From assembly GCF_009928425.1 (NCBI RefSeq), contig NZ_JAABNS010000001.1:2728001-2792000 (forward strand): 64,000 bases of DNA. Reading direction: 5' to 3'. The position numbers and the translations under genes were made by a program. Shown in pieces: positions 20,065 to 29,031 of the stretch. Within the stretch, counting starts at the first letter, position 1; every line of letters begins with the position of its first letter. The notes under the pieces were generated by a model. It had not been told where the DNA came from. It searched no databases and was given only the letters and a program-made list of their open reading frames with translations. Origin of the DNA: Pseudarthrobacter sp. ATCC 49987. Its GTDB lineage: Bacteria; Actinomycetota; Actinomycetes; Actinomycetales; Micrococcaceae.

Positions 20065-21204
20065 TCAGCTGAGCCCGGTGATCCCGAGCCCGGGCGCCGG
20101 GGCAAGCCTGATGGTCCGGCCGCTGTAGCCGGCGCCGCCGTGCACGGGGGACGCGGCCAGCCAGAGTCCGCCGTCGAGGTCCTGTGCTGCGGACCGGCCT
20201 GTGGCGGCCGGGAGCAGCGAGGCGAGCGAGGCAGCGGCGGCGATCCCCACCGGGCTCTCCAGCATGCAGCCGATCACCACACCCAGGCCCTCGGCCCGGG
20301 CGCGTTCCAGCAGCCTGCGGCCGTGGCGCAGCCCGCCGGATTTGGCCAGTTTGATGTTGACCAGGGGCGCGGCCCGGTGCGCGAGCAGCCGGTCCAGGTC
20401 CGCGAGGGTCCAGAGGCTTTCATCGGCCATGACCGGGGTGTCGACGGCGGCGCTGACCTGCGCCAGTGCCGCCCAGTCACCGGCCGGTACGGGCTGTTCC
20501 GCGAGCTCGATCTCCAGCCCGGCGTCCTCGAGTTGCCGGATGATCCGGATGGCCGTCCCGGCGTCGAACGCCTGGTTCGCGTCGATCCGCAGTATGACGT
20601 CCGGCCCGGCGGCCGCCCGGACCGCCCGCATCGAGGCGAGGACATCCATCCGGGCATCCAGTTTCACCTTCAGGCAGCGGAAGCCGGCGGCCGCGTGCAC
20701 CGCCGCCTTCGCCGCGAGTTCCTCCGGCGGCGCGACGGAGAGCGTCATGTCCGTCTCGACAGTTGCTCCCGGAGCGGCTCCGGGAGCAACTCCGGGCCCG
20801 GGCTCAGACGCAGTGCCGGCTCCAGTTCCGGCTCCGGCGCCGCCGAGGTACGCGCCGAGTGTCAGCCCGAGCTGCTGGGCGGCCAGATCATGCAGGGCAC
20901 AGTCCACCGCCATCCGGGCAGCTGCCGGTTCACTGCTGTGTTCCAGCCTCGCCAGGACGCCGTCGAGTTCCACTGTCCCCAGCACCAGGGCAGCCAGCGG
21001 ACCCTGGATGCTGGCCACCGCCTGCTCGGTGGAGAGCCGGGTGACCCGGCTGATCGGCGCCTCGCCCCAGCCGCTGCGGCCGTCGGAATCGACGGCTTCC
21101 ACGAGCACTGTCTCGAGTTCCGTCGCGCTGCGCACCGCGGTGGTGAAGTGCCCCACCAGCGGCACGCGGACGCGGTGGACGCGCAACACTGTCAGCCTGG
21201 CCAT
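20065..21204 (-). CDS. Dipeptide epimerase (L-Ala-D/L-Glu epimerase type, enolase superfamily)
   Basis: 379 residues of the mandelate-racemase/muconate-lactonizing group. The catalytic lysine pair is in CLKVKLDA, metal ligands are in RIDANQ, ELAEQP and MADES, and the second catalytic lysine is in NIKLAKSGG. These match the YcjG/YkfB branch that converts L-Ala-D-Glu from murein into L-Ala-L-Glu. A low-complexity Gly/Ala/Pro/Thr insert of about 25 residues (about 127-152) interrupts the domain junction and is unusual. It converges on the importer operon, completing the salvage set. Confidence 0.88.
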   Translation of the reverse strand: MARLTVLRVHRVRVPLVGHFTTAVRSATELETVLVEAVDSDGRSGWGEAPISRVTRLSTEQAVASIQGPLAALVLGTVELDGVLARLEHSSEPAAARMAVDCALHDLAAQQLGLTLGAYLGGAGAGTGAGTASEPGPGVAPGAAPGATVETDMTLSVAPPEELAAKAAVHAAAGFRCLKVKLDARMDVLASMRAVRAAAGPDVILRIDANQAFDAGTAIRIIRQLEDAGLEIELAEQPVPAGDWAALAQVSAAVDTPVMADESLWTLADLDRLLAHRAAPLVNIKLAKSGGLRHGRRLLERARAEGLGVVIGCMLESPVGIAAAASLASLLPAATGRSAAQDLDGGLWLAASPVHGGAGYSGRTIRLAPAPGLGITGLS

Positions 21205-21230
21205 CGGCTCCCCCTGCCTGTTCGTCCGGC

Positions 21231-22916
21231 TTAGTGGAAGAAGTGCCGGGCGCCGGTGAAGTACATCGTGATGCCGGCGGCGTTGGCCGCGGCGACGACT
21301 TCCTCGTCCCGGACCGAGCCGCCGGGCTGGACGACAGCGCGGACGCCGGCGTCGATCAGGATCTGCAGTCCGTCGGCGAACGGGAAGAACGCGTCCGACG
21401 CCGCCACGGCGCCGCGGGCACGCTCCGGTGCACCGCTGGCATCGGCATTCGAGGCACCGCCCGCACCGTCGACGTCGGAGTCCACGCTCACGCCGAGCGA
21501 GTTGGCGCGCTCGACGGCGAGCTTGCAGGAATCGAGCCGGTTGACCTGGCCCATGCCGATGCCCACGGCCGCGCCGTGGTCTGCCAGCAGGATGGCGTTG
21601 GACTTGGCCGCGCGGCAGGCGGTCCAGGCGAAGGCGAGGTCCGCCAGGGTCTCGGCGTCGGCGGCAACACCGGCGGCGAGGGTCCAGTTGGCGGGGTTGT
21701 CGCCCTCGGCGTCGACCTTGTCCGTGGCCTGGACCAGCATGCCGCCGGAGACCTGGCGGAACTCGGTCGGGTAGCGGCCGTAGCCCTCGGGCAGAGCGAG
21801 GAGGCGGATGTTCTTCTTCTTGGAGAGGATTTCCACGGCCTCGTCCTCGAAGCCCGGGGCGATGACGACCTCGGTGAAGATGCCCGCGACGGTCCTGGCC
21901 ATGCCGGCGGTGACGGTGCGGTTGGCCGCGATCACGCCGCCGAACGCGGACACGGGATCGCAGGCGTGGGCCTTGGCGTGGGCTTCCGCGATCGGGTCCG
22001 CCGCGGAAGCGGACCCCACTGCCACACCGCAGGGGGTGGCGTGCTTGATGATCGCGACGGCGGGCTCGGCGAAGTCGAACGCGGCGCGCAGGGCGGCGTC
22101 GGCGTCGACGAAGTTGTTGTAGCTCATGGCCTTGCCGTGCAGCTGGTCGGCCTGGGCGATGCCGGCCGGGGCGGCCCTGTCCACGTAGAGGGCGGCCTGC
22201 TGGTGCGGGTTTTCGCCGTAGCGCAGCACCTCGGAGCGCTCCAGGGCCAGGCCGGCGTACGCGGGCCAGTCGATGAGGCCGTCGCCGTCCTCATCGAGGA
22301 ACTGGCTGGCGGTCCAGGTCGCCACGGCGGTGTCGTAGGACGCGGTGTGCGCGAACGCCTTGGCGGCGAGCCGGCGCCGGGTCTTCAGGTCAAACCCGCC
22401 CGAGGCGGCGGCAGCAACGACGTCGTGATAGGACGACGGGTCAACCACAATGGCGACGGCGGCGTGGTTTTTCGCGGCGGAGCGGACCATCGCGGGGCCT
22501 CCGATGTCGATCTGCTCGACGACGTCGTCCTGCGCGGCGCCCGACTTCACGGTGTCCACGAAGGGGTAGAGGTTCACGACGACGAGGTCGAACGGCTCGA
22601 TGTCCATCGACGCGAGCGTGTCCATGTGGGCCGGGACGCGGCGGTCGGCGAGAATGCCGCCGTGGACGCGCGGGTGGAGGGTCTTGACGCGGCCGTCCAG
22701 CATTTCCGGGGAGCCGGTGACTTCTTCGACTTCCTGCACCGGGATGCCGGCGGCGGCGATCTTCTTGGCGGTGGAACCGGTGGAGACGATCTTGACGCCG
22801 GCGTCGTGCAGGCCCCTCGCGAGCTCCTCCAGACCGGTCTTGTCGTAGACCGAAATCAGGGCCCGGCGGATGGGAACACGGTCGATGGATACACGGTCAA
22901 GCGGCGTGAAGCTCAC
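21231..22916 (-). CDS. purH: Bifunctional AICAR transformylase / IMP cyclohydrolase
   Basis: 561 residues. The N-terminal IMP cyclohydrolase/MGS-like domain begins [20 protein letters not shown], and the C-terminal formyltransferase domain holds KHATPCG with the catalytic Lys-His. It performs the last two steps of IMP synthesis. The frame is open far upstream, but the GTG at 22916 is preceded by GGAG and gives the family N-terminus. An acidic/Ala-rich insert ([17 protein letters not shown]) near the C-terminus is an actinobacterial-style loop. purN lies 1.6 kb upstream, separated by an MFS gene on the other strand. Confidence 0.97.
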   Translation of the reverse strand: MSFTPLDRVSIDRVPIRRALISVYDKTGLEELARGLHDAGVKIVSTGSTAKKIAAAGIPVQEVEEVTGSPEMLDGRVKTLHPRVHGGILADRRVPAHMDTLASMDIEPFDLVVVNLYPFVDTVKSGAAQDDVVEQIDIGGPAMVRSAAKNHAAVAIVVDPSSYHDVVAAAASGGFDLKTRRRLAAKAFAHTASYDTAVATWTASQFLDEDGDGLIDWPAYAGLALERSEVLRYGENPHQQAALYVDRAAPAGIAQADQLHGKAMSYNNFVDADAALRAAFDFAEPAVAIIKHATPCGVAVGSASAADPIAEAHAKAHACDPVSAFGGVIAANRTVTAGMARTVAGIFTEVVIAPGFEDEAVEILSKKKNIRLLALPEGYGRYPTEFRQVSGGMLVQATDKVDAEGDNPANWTLAAGVAADAETLADLAFAWTACRAAKSNAILLADHGAAVGIGMGQVNRLDSCKLAVERANSLGVSVDSDVDGAGGASNADASGAPERARGAVAASDAFFPFADGLQILIDAGVRAVVQPGGSVRDEEVVAAANAAGITMYFTGARHFFH

Positions 22917-23079
22917 AAAAGTCTCCGTCTTATATCGCGGCGGGGCCGCGGGTGGTGGGGATGGGGCCAGTTTATCGCGTCGACGCCCTGTGCCTTCCCG
23001 CGGGGCTGCCCGCGCGCCGGAGTATGAAGCGCAGCGCACCGGCGGATGGCCACGTAGAGTTTTCCCAGGAGGCTGAGAG

Positions 23080-24432
23080 ATGAATACGTACACCACTGTG
23101 CCCAGCGGCGAACAAGTGGTCCAGGAACTGCCGTGGCGCTGGAAGGTGCAGGGCCGGATCTTCCTGATCGGCGGCCTGGGCTTTATGTTCGACGCCTGGG
23201 ACGTCACGCTCAACGGCATCCTGATTCCGCTGCTGTCCAGGCACTGGTCCCTCACACCGGGCGAGGCCGCCTGGATCGGCGCCTCGAACCTGATCGGCAT
23301 GGCCCTGGGCGCCTTCGTCTGGGGCACCATCGCGGACACCATCGGACGGAAGAAGGCCTTCACGGCCACGTTGCTGATCTTCTCGGTCTTCACCGTGCTC
23401 GGCGCGTTCTCCCCCGACTTCCTCTGGTTTGTCGCGTTCCGCTTTATGGCCGGCTTCGGTTTGGGCGGCTGCATCCCGGTGGACTACGCGCTGGTGGGCG
23501 AGTTCACCCCCCGCAAGCAGCGCGGCAGGGTCCTCACCGCGATGGACGGCTGGTGGCCGATCGGGGCGGCGCTGTGCGGCTTCGTCTCCGCCGGGCTCGT
23601 TGCGGCGTTCGCGGACTGGCGGCTGACCATGCTGGTGATGGTGCTTCCGGCGCTGCTGGTGTTCTGGATCCGCCGCAGCGTCCCGGAATCCCCGCTGTTC
23701 CTGATCCGCAAGGGCCGCCGGGACGAGGCCGCCAAGGTGATCGACGACCTCGTCGCGGCCACCGGCGCCGAACCCCGCGTCTACAGCCTGCCCGAGCCGC
23801 AGGATGCTCCGCGGCTCTCCGCCGGGAGCGCCTGGACGCAGTTGCGCGCGCTCTGGCAGTACGACTGGAAAATCACGACGGCGGCCTGGTCCCTGTTCTT
23901 CTCCATCCTGCTGGTCTACTACCTGTCGCTGACCTGGATGCCGCGGATCCTGATCGGCGCCGGCTTCGAGGAATACAAGGCCTTCCTCACCACCGCCTCC
24001 ATGGCCGCCGTCGGGCTCCTGGGCGTGGTGGTGGCCGCGCTGCTGGTGGAGCGCGTGGGCCGGAAATGGATCCTGGCGATCACCGGCCCGCTGTCCGCGC
24101 TGACCCTGGTGATCGTGGCGATCGTGGTGGACATCCCGACGGCGGCCGTGTTCTGGCTGCTGGTCTTCGGCTTTGTGGTGCAGGTGGCCATCCCGGTGCT
24201 CTACGCCTATGTCTCCGAGCTGTACCCGACCGAGCTGCGTGGCTCAGGCTTCGGCTGGGCGTCGACGTTCTCCCGGCTCGGCGCGGGGTTCGGCCCGCTG
24301 GTCTTCGCGGCCTTCCTCTGGCCGGAACTGGGACTCGCGACCTCGTTCGCCCTGGCCGGCGCTCTGGTGCTGGTCTCCGTGCTGTGGATGGCGTTCTTCG
24401 CCCCCGAAACCAAGCAGCGCCACCTCGAATAG
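23080..24432 (+). CDS. MFS transporter, sugar/organic-acid porter family
   Basis: 450 residues with 12 predicted helices. The N-terminal [23 protein letters not shown], the loop [13 protein letters not shown] (signature between helices 2 and 3) and [16 protein letters not shown] before the central loop are typical of the sugar-porter/NiaP-like subgroup. NiaP-type niacin or aromatic-acid uptake is possible; the substrate cannot be called. AGGCTGAGAG precedes the ATG. It interrupts the purH-purN pair and is transcribed the other way. Confidence 0.88.
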   Translation: MNTYTTVPSGEQVVQELPWRWKVQGRIFLIGGLGFMFDAWDVTLNGILIPLLSRHWSLTPGEAAWIGASNLIGMALGAFVWGTIADTIGRKKAFTATLLIFSVFTVLGAFSPDFLWFVAFRFMAGFGLGGCIPVDYALVGEFTPRKQRGRVLTAMDGWWPIGAALCGFVSAGLVAAFADWRLTMLVMVLPALLVFWIRRSVPESPLFLIRKGRRDEAAKVIDDLVAATGAEPRVYSLPEPQDAPRLSAGSAWTQLRALWQYDWKITTAAWSLFFSILLVYYLSLTWMPRILIGAGFEEYKAFLTTASMAAVGLLGVVVAALLVERVGRKWILAITGPLSALTLVIVAIVVDIPTAAVFWLLVFGFVVQVAIPVLYAYVSELYPTELRGSGFGWASTFSRLGAGFGPLVFAAFLWPELGLATSFALAGALVLVSVLWMAFFAPETKQRHLE

Positions 24433-24456
24433 CCCGCCCGTCAACTTCCCGGCGGT

Positions 24457-24513
24457 TGCGCTATCACTTGTGGTGCTTCTGGGCCTCGGAGGAGCACCAC
24501 AAGTGATAGCGCA
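24457..24513. repeat. 21-bp perfect inverted repeat (hairpin) between convergent genes
   Basis: The left arm 24457-24477 (core GCGCTATCACTTGTGGTGCT) and right arm 24493-24513 are exact complements around a 15-base loop. It lies between the MFS and purN stops. There is no T-run on either strand, so it is either a non-canonical bidirectional terminator or a copy of a dispersed palindromic unit. Confidence 0.85.
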
Positions 24514-24522
24514 TCGAGGCGG

Positions 24523-25095
24523 TCAGGGCGTATGTGCAGCAGCCAGGGCAGCCAGCGTCGAGACCAGCAGGCGGCGCTCGACGACCTTGATCCGCTCGTG
24601 CAGGGAATCCTCGGATTCGCCCTCGGCAATCGCCACGGCCTCCTGCGCGATGATGGGCCCGGTGTCCACCCCGGCGTCGGCCCAGTGGACGGTGCAGCCG
24701 GTGACTTTCACGCCATAAGCCAGTGCGTCGCGCACCCCGTGGGCGCCGGGGAACGACGGCAGCAGGGCCGGGTGGGTGTTGAGGTACTTGCCACCGAATG
24801 CGTCGATGAAGTCCGCGCTGACAATCCGCATGAACCCTGACGACACGACGACGGCCGGAGAATACGCGGCCACGGCCTCGGTGAGCGCGGCGTTCCAGGC
24901 GGCCCGGTCGGGGTAGGCCTTGAAGTCCACCACGAAGGTCGGGATTCCGGCGGCGGCCGAGCGCTCCACCCCGTAGGTTCCGGGCCGGTCCGCGCCGACG
25001 GCGGCGATCTCGACGTCGAGCCTGCCCTCCTGAACGGCGTCGATGACGGCCTGAAGGTTGGAGCCGGTGCCGGAGACGAGGACTACGATGCGCAT
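24523..25095 (-). CDS. purN: Phosphoribosylglycinamide formyltransferase
   Basis: 190 residues, the usual GART length. The N-terminus MRIVVLVSGTGSNLQAVID holds the phosphate-binding loop. The catalytic His-x-x-Leu-Leu-Pro region is HPALLPSFPGAHG (about 112-124), and the catalytic Asp is in TVHWADAGVDTGP. It transfers formyl from 10-formyl-THF to GAR in purine synthesis. The order PerM-like, purN, purH matches mycobacteria, although two plus-strand genes are interleaved here. Confidence 0.97.
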   Translation of the reverse strand: MRIVVLVSGTGSNLQAVIDAVQEGRLDVEIAAVGADRPGTYGVERSAAAGIPTFVVDFKAYPDRAAWNAALTEAVAAYSPAVVVSSGFMRIVSADFIDAFGGKYLNTHPALLPSFPGAHGVRDALAYGVKVTGCTVHWADAGVDTGPIIAQEAVAIAEGESEDSLHERIKVVERRLLVSTLAALAAAHTP

Positions 25096-25134
25096 TGTCC
25101 TAGCTTATGGGGCCGCTCGCGTAGGCTGGAAAAC

Positions 25135-25563
25135 ATGAATCCCCCGAACGACTCCGCCGGCAGCCCGGGCAGCCAGCACCCGCTCAGCGACGCGGCCAAA
25201 GCCTCGCAGGCGAAAACCCACAATCTGTTCCGCAGCTTCATCGTGGCGGTGCTTGGATCGTTCTTCGTCTACCAGCTGGACATCAACTACCTCTGGCTGA
25301 GCGCACTCCTGACGGTGATCGCCATCATGCTGGGCATCATGGTGCTGGTCCGGTACGCCAGGCTCAAGGAATCCAAGCTGGTGCTGTTCGGGACGATTTC
25401 CGGGATGGTGGTCCTGGCCGTCCAGGTGCTGCTGCTCCTGACCTCGGCGCTGTTCTTCACCCAGGTCCGGGACTACCAGCAGTGCAGCCGCCAGGCCCTC
25501 ACCCAGCAGGCCGCCTCCATGTGCCAGACCCAGCTGGAAAAGTCACTGCCGCAGTTCCGCTAG
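25135..25563 (+). CDS. Small integral membrane protein, unknown function
   Basis: 142 residues. A polar N-terminal tail (1-33) precedes three predicted helices (about 36-56, 58-80 and 84-110), then a short extracytoplasmic tail with two cysteines. No known family is recognised. A TAGGCT hexamer about 15 bases upstream suggests a very short leader or leaderless transcript. It sits between purN and the PerM-like gene. Confidence 0.75.
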   Translation: MNPPNDSAGSPGSQHPLSDAAKASQAKTHNLFRSFIVAVLGSFFVYQLDINYLWLSALLTVIAIMLGIMVLVRYARLKESKLVLFGTISGMVVLAVQVLLLLTSALFFTQVRDYQQCSRQALTQQAASMCQTQLEKSLPQFR

Positions 25564-25576
25564 GCGCGGGGCCGCG

Positions 25577-26893
25577 TTACAGGGAAGCCGACTCAAGGTC
25601 CGCTTCGCGCAGCTTCTGCTGGCGTTCCAGCCACGGTCCCGCGGCGTAACCGATCACGACGCCGATCGCCACCTCCGCGGCCACGAACAGTGCCGTGCGG
25701 AGCGGGTCGGGGCCAATCTCGGTGAGCCGTCCGATGCCCGCGGATCCCCCGGCCAGCCAGGCCAGGCCTGCCGCGAGCAGCCCGGCGACGCTGCCGACCA
25801 TCACGCCGAGCGACAGCGTGGAGACCGTGGCAGTGAACCAGCGGGCGTGGACCTTGATGGAGAGCCATTCGTCAAAGTGGTTCTCTCCTTCGCGCAGGAA
25901 CCACCAGCCCGCCAGCGTTCCGGCGAGAACCGGCACCACCAGCACGGCCATGCCGTAGTCCAGCGACCCGGCCGGCAGCGCCGCGAACACGGGGATCGAC
26001 GGCAGGGGGCCGACCGCAGTGCCGAGCGCCCCGGTCTGGGAGCCGACGCCGAGGGCGACGCCCGCGCCGGAGGTCCAAGCGAGCGCGAACACGGCCAGGT
26101 TGGGCAGGAAGCCGAGCTGCGCAATGGTGAGCACGGCACCTCCCAGGGGTCCGGCGTCGAGCGCTTCATAGACCGCGATCACGAGGTTCCAATGGATGAA
26201 CAAAGTGGCGGCGAGGAGGGCGCAGGACATCGCCAGGCTGGCCATCAGCGCCACGAAGCCGGCTTTGACGGCGGACCCGAGGTAGGAGCCGGCCCAGCGC
26301 GAATGCTGGCTGGTGCGGGAAAGCCAGGCGACAGCGTCGACGCCGATCAGGCGGCTCCAGGAGCCGGCTTCACGGCGCGCGCCAATCACCATGCCGAGCC
26401 CGAACGGAATCAGGGGTATGAGGGCGGCGGACCAGAGGCCCACGCCGACGTCGGGGGTGCGGCAGATGAAGCCGGTGGCCAGGCCGAAGCCGGCGTACAT
26501 CAGCCAGGAACCGAGCAGCGCCTGCCAGAGCTGGTCGGTGTAGGACGCCCGGGCGAGCCGGCGGCCGGCGCGCCAGGCGAGCAGGAACGGAATCAGGGTC
26601 AGCCCGAGCGGGGTAAGCGACAAGACGCCGGCCTGCGGCTGGGCCACCGAGCCCATGCCCGCGGTGTCGAGCAGCAGCGGAACGCCGTGGATCAGGAGCC
26701 AGGCCTGGCCGGCGAGGCGGGCCAGGGCGTCGGTGGCGCCGTTCTGGAACCCGGCCGTGGCCCACACGGCGACAATCGGCAGGGCCACCGCCAGGGCTGA
26801 GATGATGGCTGCCTGCGCGGATTCGAGGGCTCCCTGCAGCCACAACGGCATCGGAAGTCCACGTTCCCCGGTCTGATCAGCGCGCAGTTTCAT
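25577..26893 (-). CDS. PerM-like polytopic membrane protein (DUF6350 family)
   Basis: 438 residues from the ATG at MKLRADQTGERGLPMPLW; the frame stays open 31 codons further. About ten hydrophobic helices span the chain, ending in a basic cytoplasmic tail (WLERQQKLREADLE). The sequence and its place beside purN and purH match the DUF6350 family, which in Mycobacterium tuberculosis is PerM, a membrane protein linked to cell division and persistence. The function here is transferred by family and context. Confidence 0.8.
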   Translation of the reverse strand: MKLRADQTGERGLPMPLWLQGALESAQAAIISALAVALPIVAVWATAGFQNGATDALARLAGQAWLLIHGVPLLLDTAGMGSVAQPQAGVLSLTPLGLTLIPFLLAWRAGRRLARASYTDQLWQALLGSWLMYAGFGLATGFICRTPDVGVGLWSAALIPLIPFGLGMVIGARREAGSWSRLIGVDAVAWLSRTSQHSRWAGSYLGSAVKAGFVALMASLAMSCALLAATLFIHWNLVIAVYEALDAGPLGGAVLTIAQLGFLPNLAVFALAWTSGAGVALGVGSQTGALGTAVGPLPSIPVFAALPAGSLDYGMAVLVVPVLAGTLAGWWFLREGENHFDEWLSIKVHARWFTATVSTLSLGVMVGSVAGLLAAGLAWLAGGSAGIGRLTEIGPDPLRTALFVAAEVAIGVVIGYAAGPWLERQQKLREADLESASL

Positions 26894-27071
26894 CGTGTTC
26901 CATGGTGCCATGTGCGGGGCGCGCCACCGGGATCCGACAGGCTCTTGCGGAAAATCAGGAGGGGGCGCCCCTGAAGTGTGGGACACACGCCGTTTGCGGG
27001 CCCACCAACCAGTCCGAAACTCTGCGACCCCGGCTATGCTCGCACCATCATTGGTTGGGGCGGGGGCTGCA

Positions 27072-28181
27072 GTGGCATTGAGTGACGGGCGTGTTCATCT
27101 ACGGAGCCTGACGGGTTTTCGTTTCTACGCAGCGATGGCGGTGGTTCTCTACCACGTGGCGCTCTACTTCCCTGGCCTCGGGCACACCCTTGATGTCTTC
27201 GGATACGGGTTCGCGGGGGTGAGTTTCTTCTTTATCCTGTCCGGGTTTGTTTTGACCTGGTCTCATGGTGCTGGGGATCGGGCGGGGAAGTTCTACTGGA
27301 ATCGCGTCGCCCGGGTTTGGCCCCTCCATGCCTTGACCACATTCCTGGCAGTCCTCGCTCCACCGTTGGCATCCACAACGACCATCTGGCCGGCCCTCCC
27401 GTTCGTCCTGACCCTCACCCAGTCATGGTTCCCCGGGGGCGGATTCGTCACGGCATTCAACGGAGTGTCCTGGTCGCTCTCCTGCGAGGCCTTCTTCTAC
27501 CTGCTGTTCCCGCTGCTCATCAAGGGACTTCGAAACCACCGAAGGCCGGAACTTGTCGCCGGCGCCCTGTTCACTGCCATGGTCGGCGTCGGAATTGCAG
27601 TCTCGGTGTCAGTACCGGGGCCGGTCGCGGGCTACCTGCTCGGTTGGTTGCCGCTCTATCGTCTCGGTGAATTCGCTTTGGGCATCTGCCTTGCGCTGCT
27701 GATCAAGAACGGATGGCGTCCGCGGTTTACGCTGGGCCACGCCGTCGGCCTTACCGGTTTCCTCTACGCATCACTGCTCGCAGCATCCTTGATCACGTCC
27801 GGCACGCCTGGTTCCGCGCCCGTAACCTATGCCGACCTCACCATGATGCCCGGGTTCCTGGCCATGATAGCGGCGGCCGCCGCGTCTGATCTGAAGGACA
27901 AGGCCAGCAGCCTCAGCTCGCACACCATCGTCCGGTTGGGGCAATGGTCGTTCGCGCTCTACTTGGTTCACGAACTGGTCATCCGCATGGTCAGGCCACT
28001 CGTGGACGGGTCACCGATTGGGACCGTGTTCATCGCGTCCGCGCTTGTCATTGCAGCCTCTGTCCTTCTCTCCGGCGCGTTACACGAACTGGTGGAAAGG
28101 CCTGCTGAGCGCTGGCTCAGAGCGTGGAGAACCAGCGGGAGAGCGCGCATCGGACAGGATCAAGGTCCGGCACTCCCCTAG
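27072..28181 (+). CDS. Acyltransferase 3 family membrane protein (OafA/YrhL-like)
   Basis: 369 residues from a GTG preceded by GGGGCGGGGG. The upstream open frame (to 26895) overlaps the divergent gene's start and looks non-coding. The N-terminus HLRSLTGFRFYAAMAVVLYHVALY carries the conserved active-site His, and SGFVLTWS and a series of about ten helices follow. Such proteins O-acylate cell-surface carbohydrates. The C-terminus is basic and cytoplasmic. The acceptor is unknown. Confidence 0.87.
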   Translation: MALSDGRVHLRSLTGFRFYAAMAVVLYHVALYFPGLGHTLDVFGYGFAGVSFFFILSGFVLTWSHGAGDRAGKFYWNRVARVWPLHALTTFLAVLAPPLASTTTIWPALPFVLTLTQSWFPGGGFVTAFNGVSWSLSCEAFFYLLFPLLIKGLRNHRRPELVAGALFTAMVGVGIAVSVSVPGPVAGYLLGWLPLYRLGEFALGICLALLIKNGWRPRFTLGHAVGLTGFLYASLLAASLITSGTPGSAPVTYADLTMMPGFLAMIAAAAASDLKDKASSLSSHTIVRLGQWSFALYLVHELVIRMVRPLVDGSPIGTVFIASALVIAASVLLSGALHELVERPAERWLRAWRTSGRARIGQDQGPALP

Positions 28182-28274
28182 ACGACCGGTGCCATTCAGG
28201 GCTCTACGACAGCGCTTTTTTCCCTACCCGGCCGTAAAATTGTAATGTCCGCAATCATTGGTTGGAGGCAGAAA

Positions 28275-28745
28275 ATGACTACCGCATCTCCACATGCACA
28301 CGGCGTTCACTTCGGACGGACAGATGTCCAGAACGTCGGCATGGGTGTAGGTATCGTCCTTATAGTCGTGGGCATCCTGGGGTTCATCCCCGGCATCACC
28401 ACGCAGTACAACTCATTGGCGATCATTGGACCGAATTCCACGGCCCTGTTCCTGGGCCTGTTCCAGGTATCGATGCTGCTGAACATCATTCAGGCCCTCA
28501 TCGGCGTCATAGGCGTGGTGATGTCCCGGAACAACCCCATGGGCGCCCGGAACTTCCTCATGGGCTTTGGCCTGCTGTACATCGTCCTGAGCGTCTACAG
28601 CCTCATTGTCGGTGTGGGGTCGGCGGCCAATTTCCTGTCGCTGAATGTCATGGGCGCGTGGGGTTTCATGATCATGGGCGTAGCAATGGTAGGCGCCGGT
28701 TGGCTGATGTCCAGGCATCTGGCCGAGGACGCAAAAACCCGGTAA
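28275..28745 (+). CDS. DUF4383-type four-helix membrane protein
   Basis: 156 residues from the ATG after TGGAGGCAG. Four hydrophobic helices (about 25-45, 55-80, 92-112, 122-142) in short loops, with VGIVLIVVGILGFIPGI at the start, give the DUF4383 look. Function is unknown. A strong terminator follows at 28817. Confidence 0.75.
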   Translation: MTTASPHAHGVHFGRTDVQNVGMGVGIVLIVVGILGFIPGITTQYNSLAIIGPNSTALFLGLFQVSMLLNIIQALIGVIGVVMSRNNPMGARNFLMGFGLLYIVLSVYSLIVGVGSAANFLSLNVMGAWGFMIMGVAMVGAGWLMSRHLAEDAKTR

Positions 28746-28816
28746 GTGAACAACCGGGACAAAGGGAGCCGCGAATGAGTAACGTTTCATAGCAATCCGA
28801 AAATTCGTACTACCTG

Positions 28817-28866
28817 CTGGTGCAGTCGCCTCGCGGAAACGCAGCGACTGCACCAGCTTTCTTTGT
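28817..28866 (+). terminator. Rho-independent terminator
   Basis: A 14-bp perfect stem GCTGGTGCAGTCGC (28817-28830) / GCGACTGCACCAGC (28845-28858) with a 14-base loop and a TTTCTTT tail, placed 70 bases after the DUF4383-type gene. Confidence 0.85.
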
Positions 28867-29031
28867 GCGGGGGGCTTGGCGGCGCGGGCTCATCGCCGAC
28901 CCCGGCGTCCGCGCCCCGGGGGCACCGTTCCCGGAGGTCCTCCGGCTGAGCATGCTCAATCATCTGGCCGAGGCGGCCGCGGCTTTGGCAGCGCGTTCGA
29001 CGACGGCCCTCACCACCGCTGGGAGCTACTG

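Noticed and set aside
21234..23027. 597-codon antisense frame over purH
   Set aside because: Shadow of purH with His/Asp/Gly-rich low-information sequence.
28775..28792. Five-codon frame (MSNVS) with a good ribosome site after the DUF4383-type gene
   Set aside because: Too short to support as a gene; could be a leader peptide but nothing downstream requires it.
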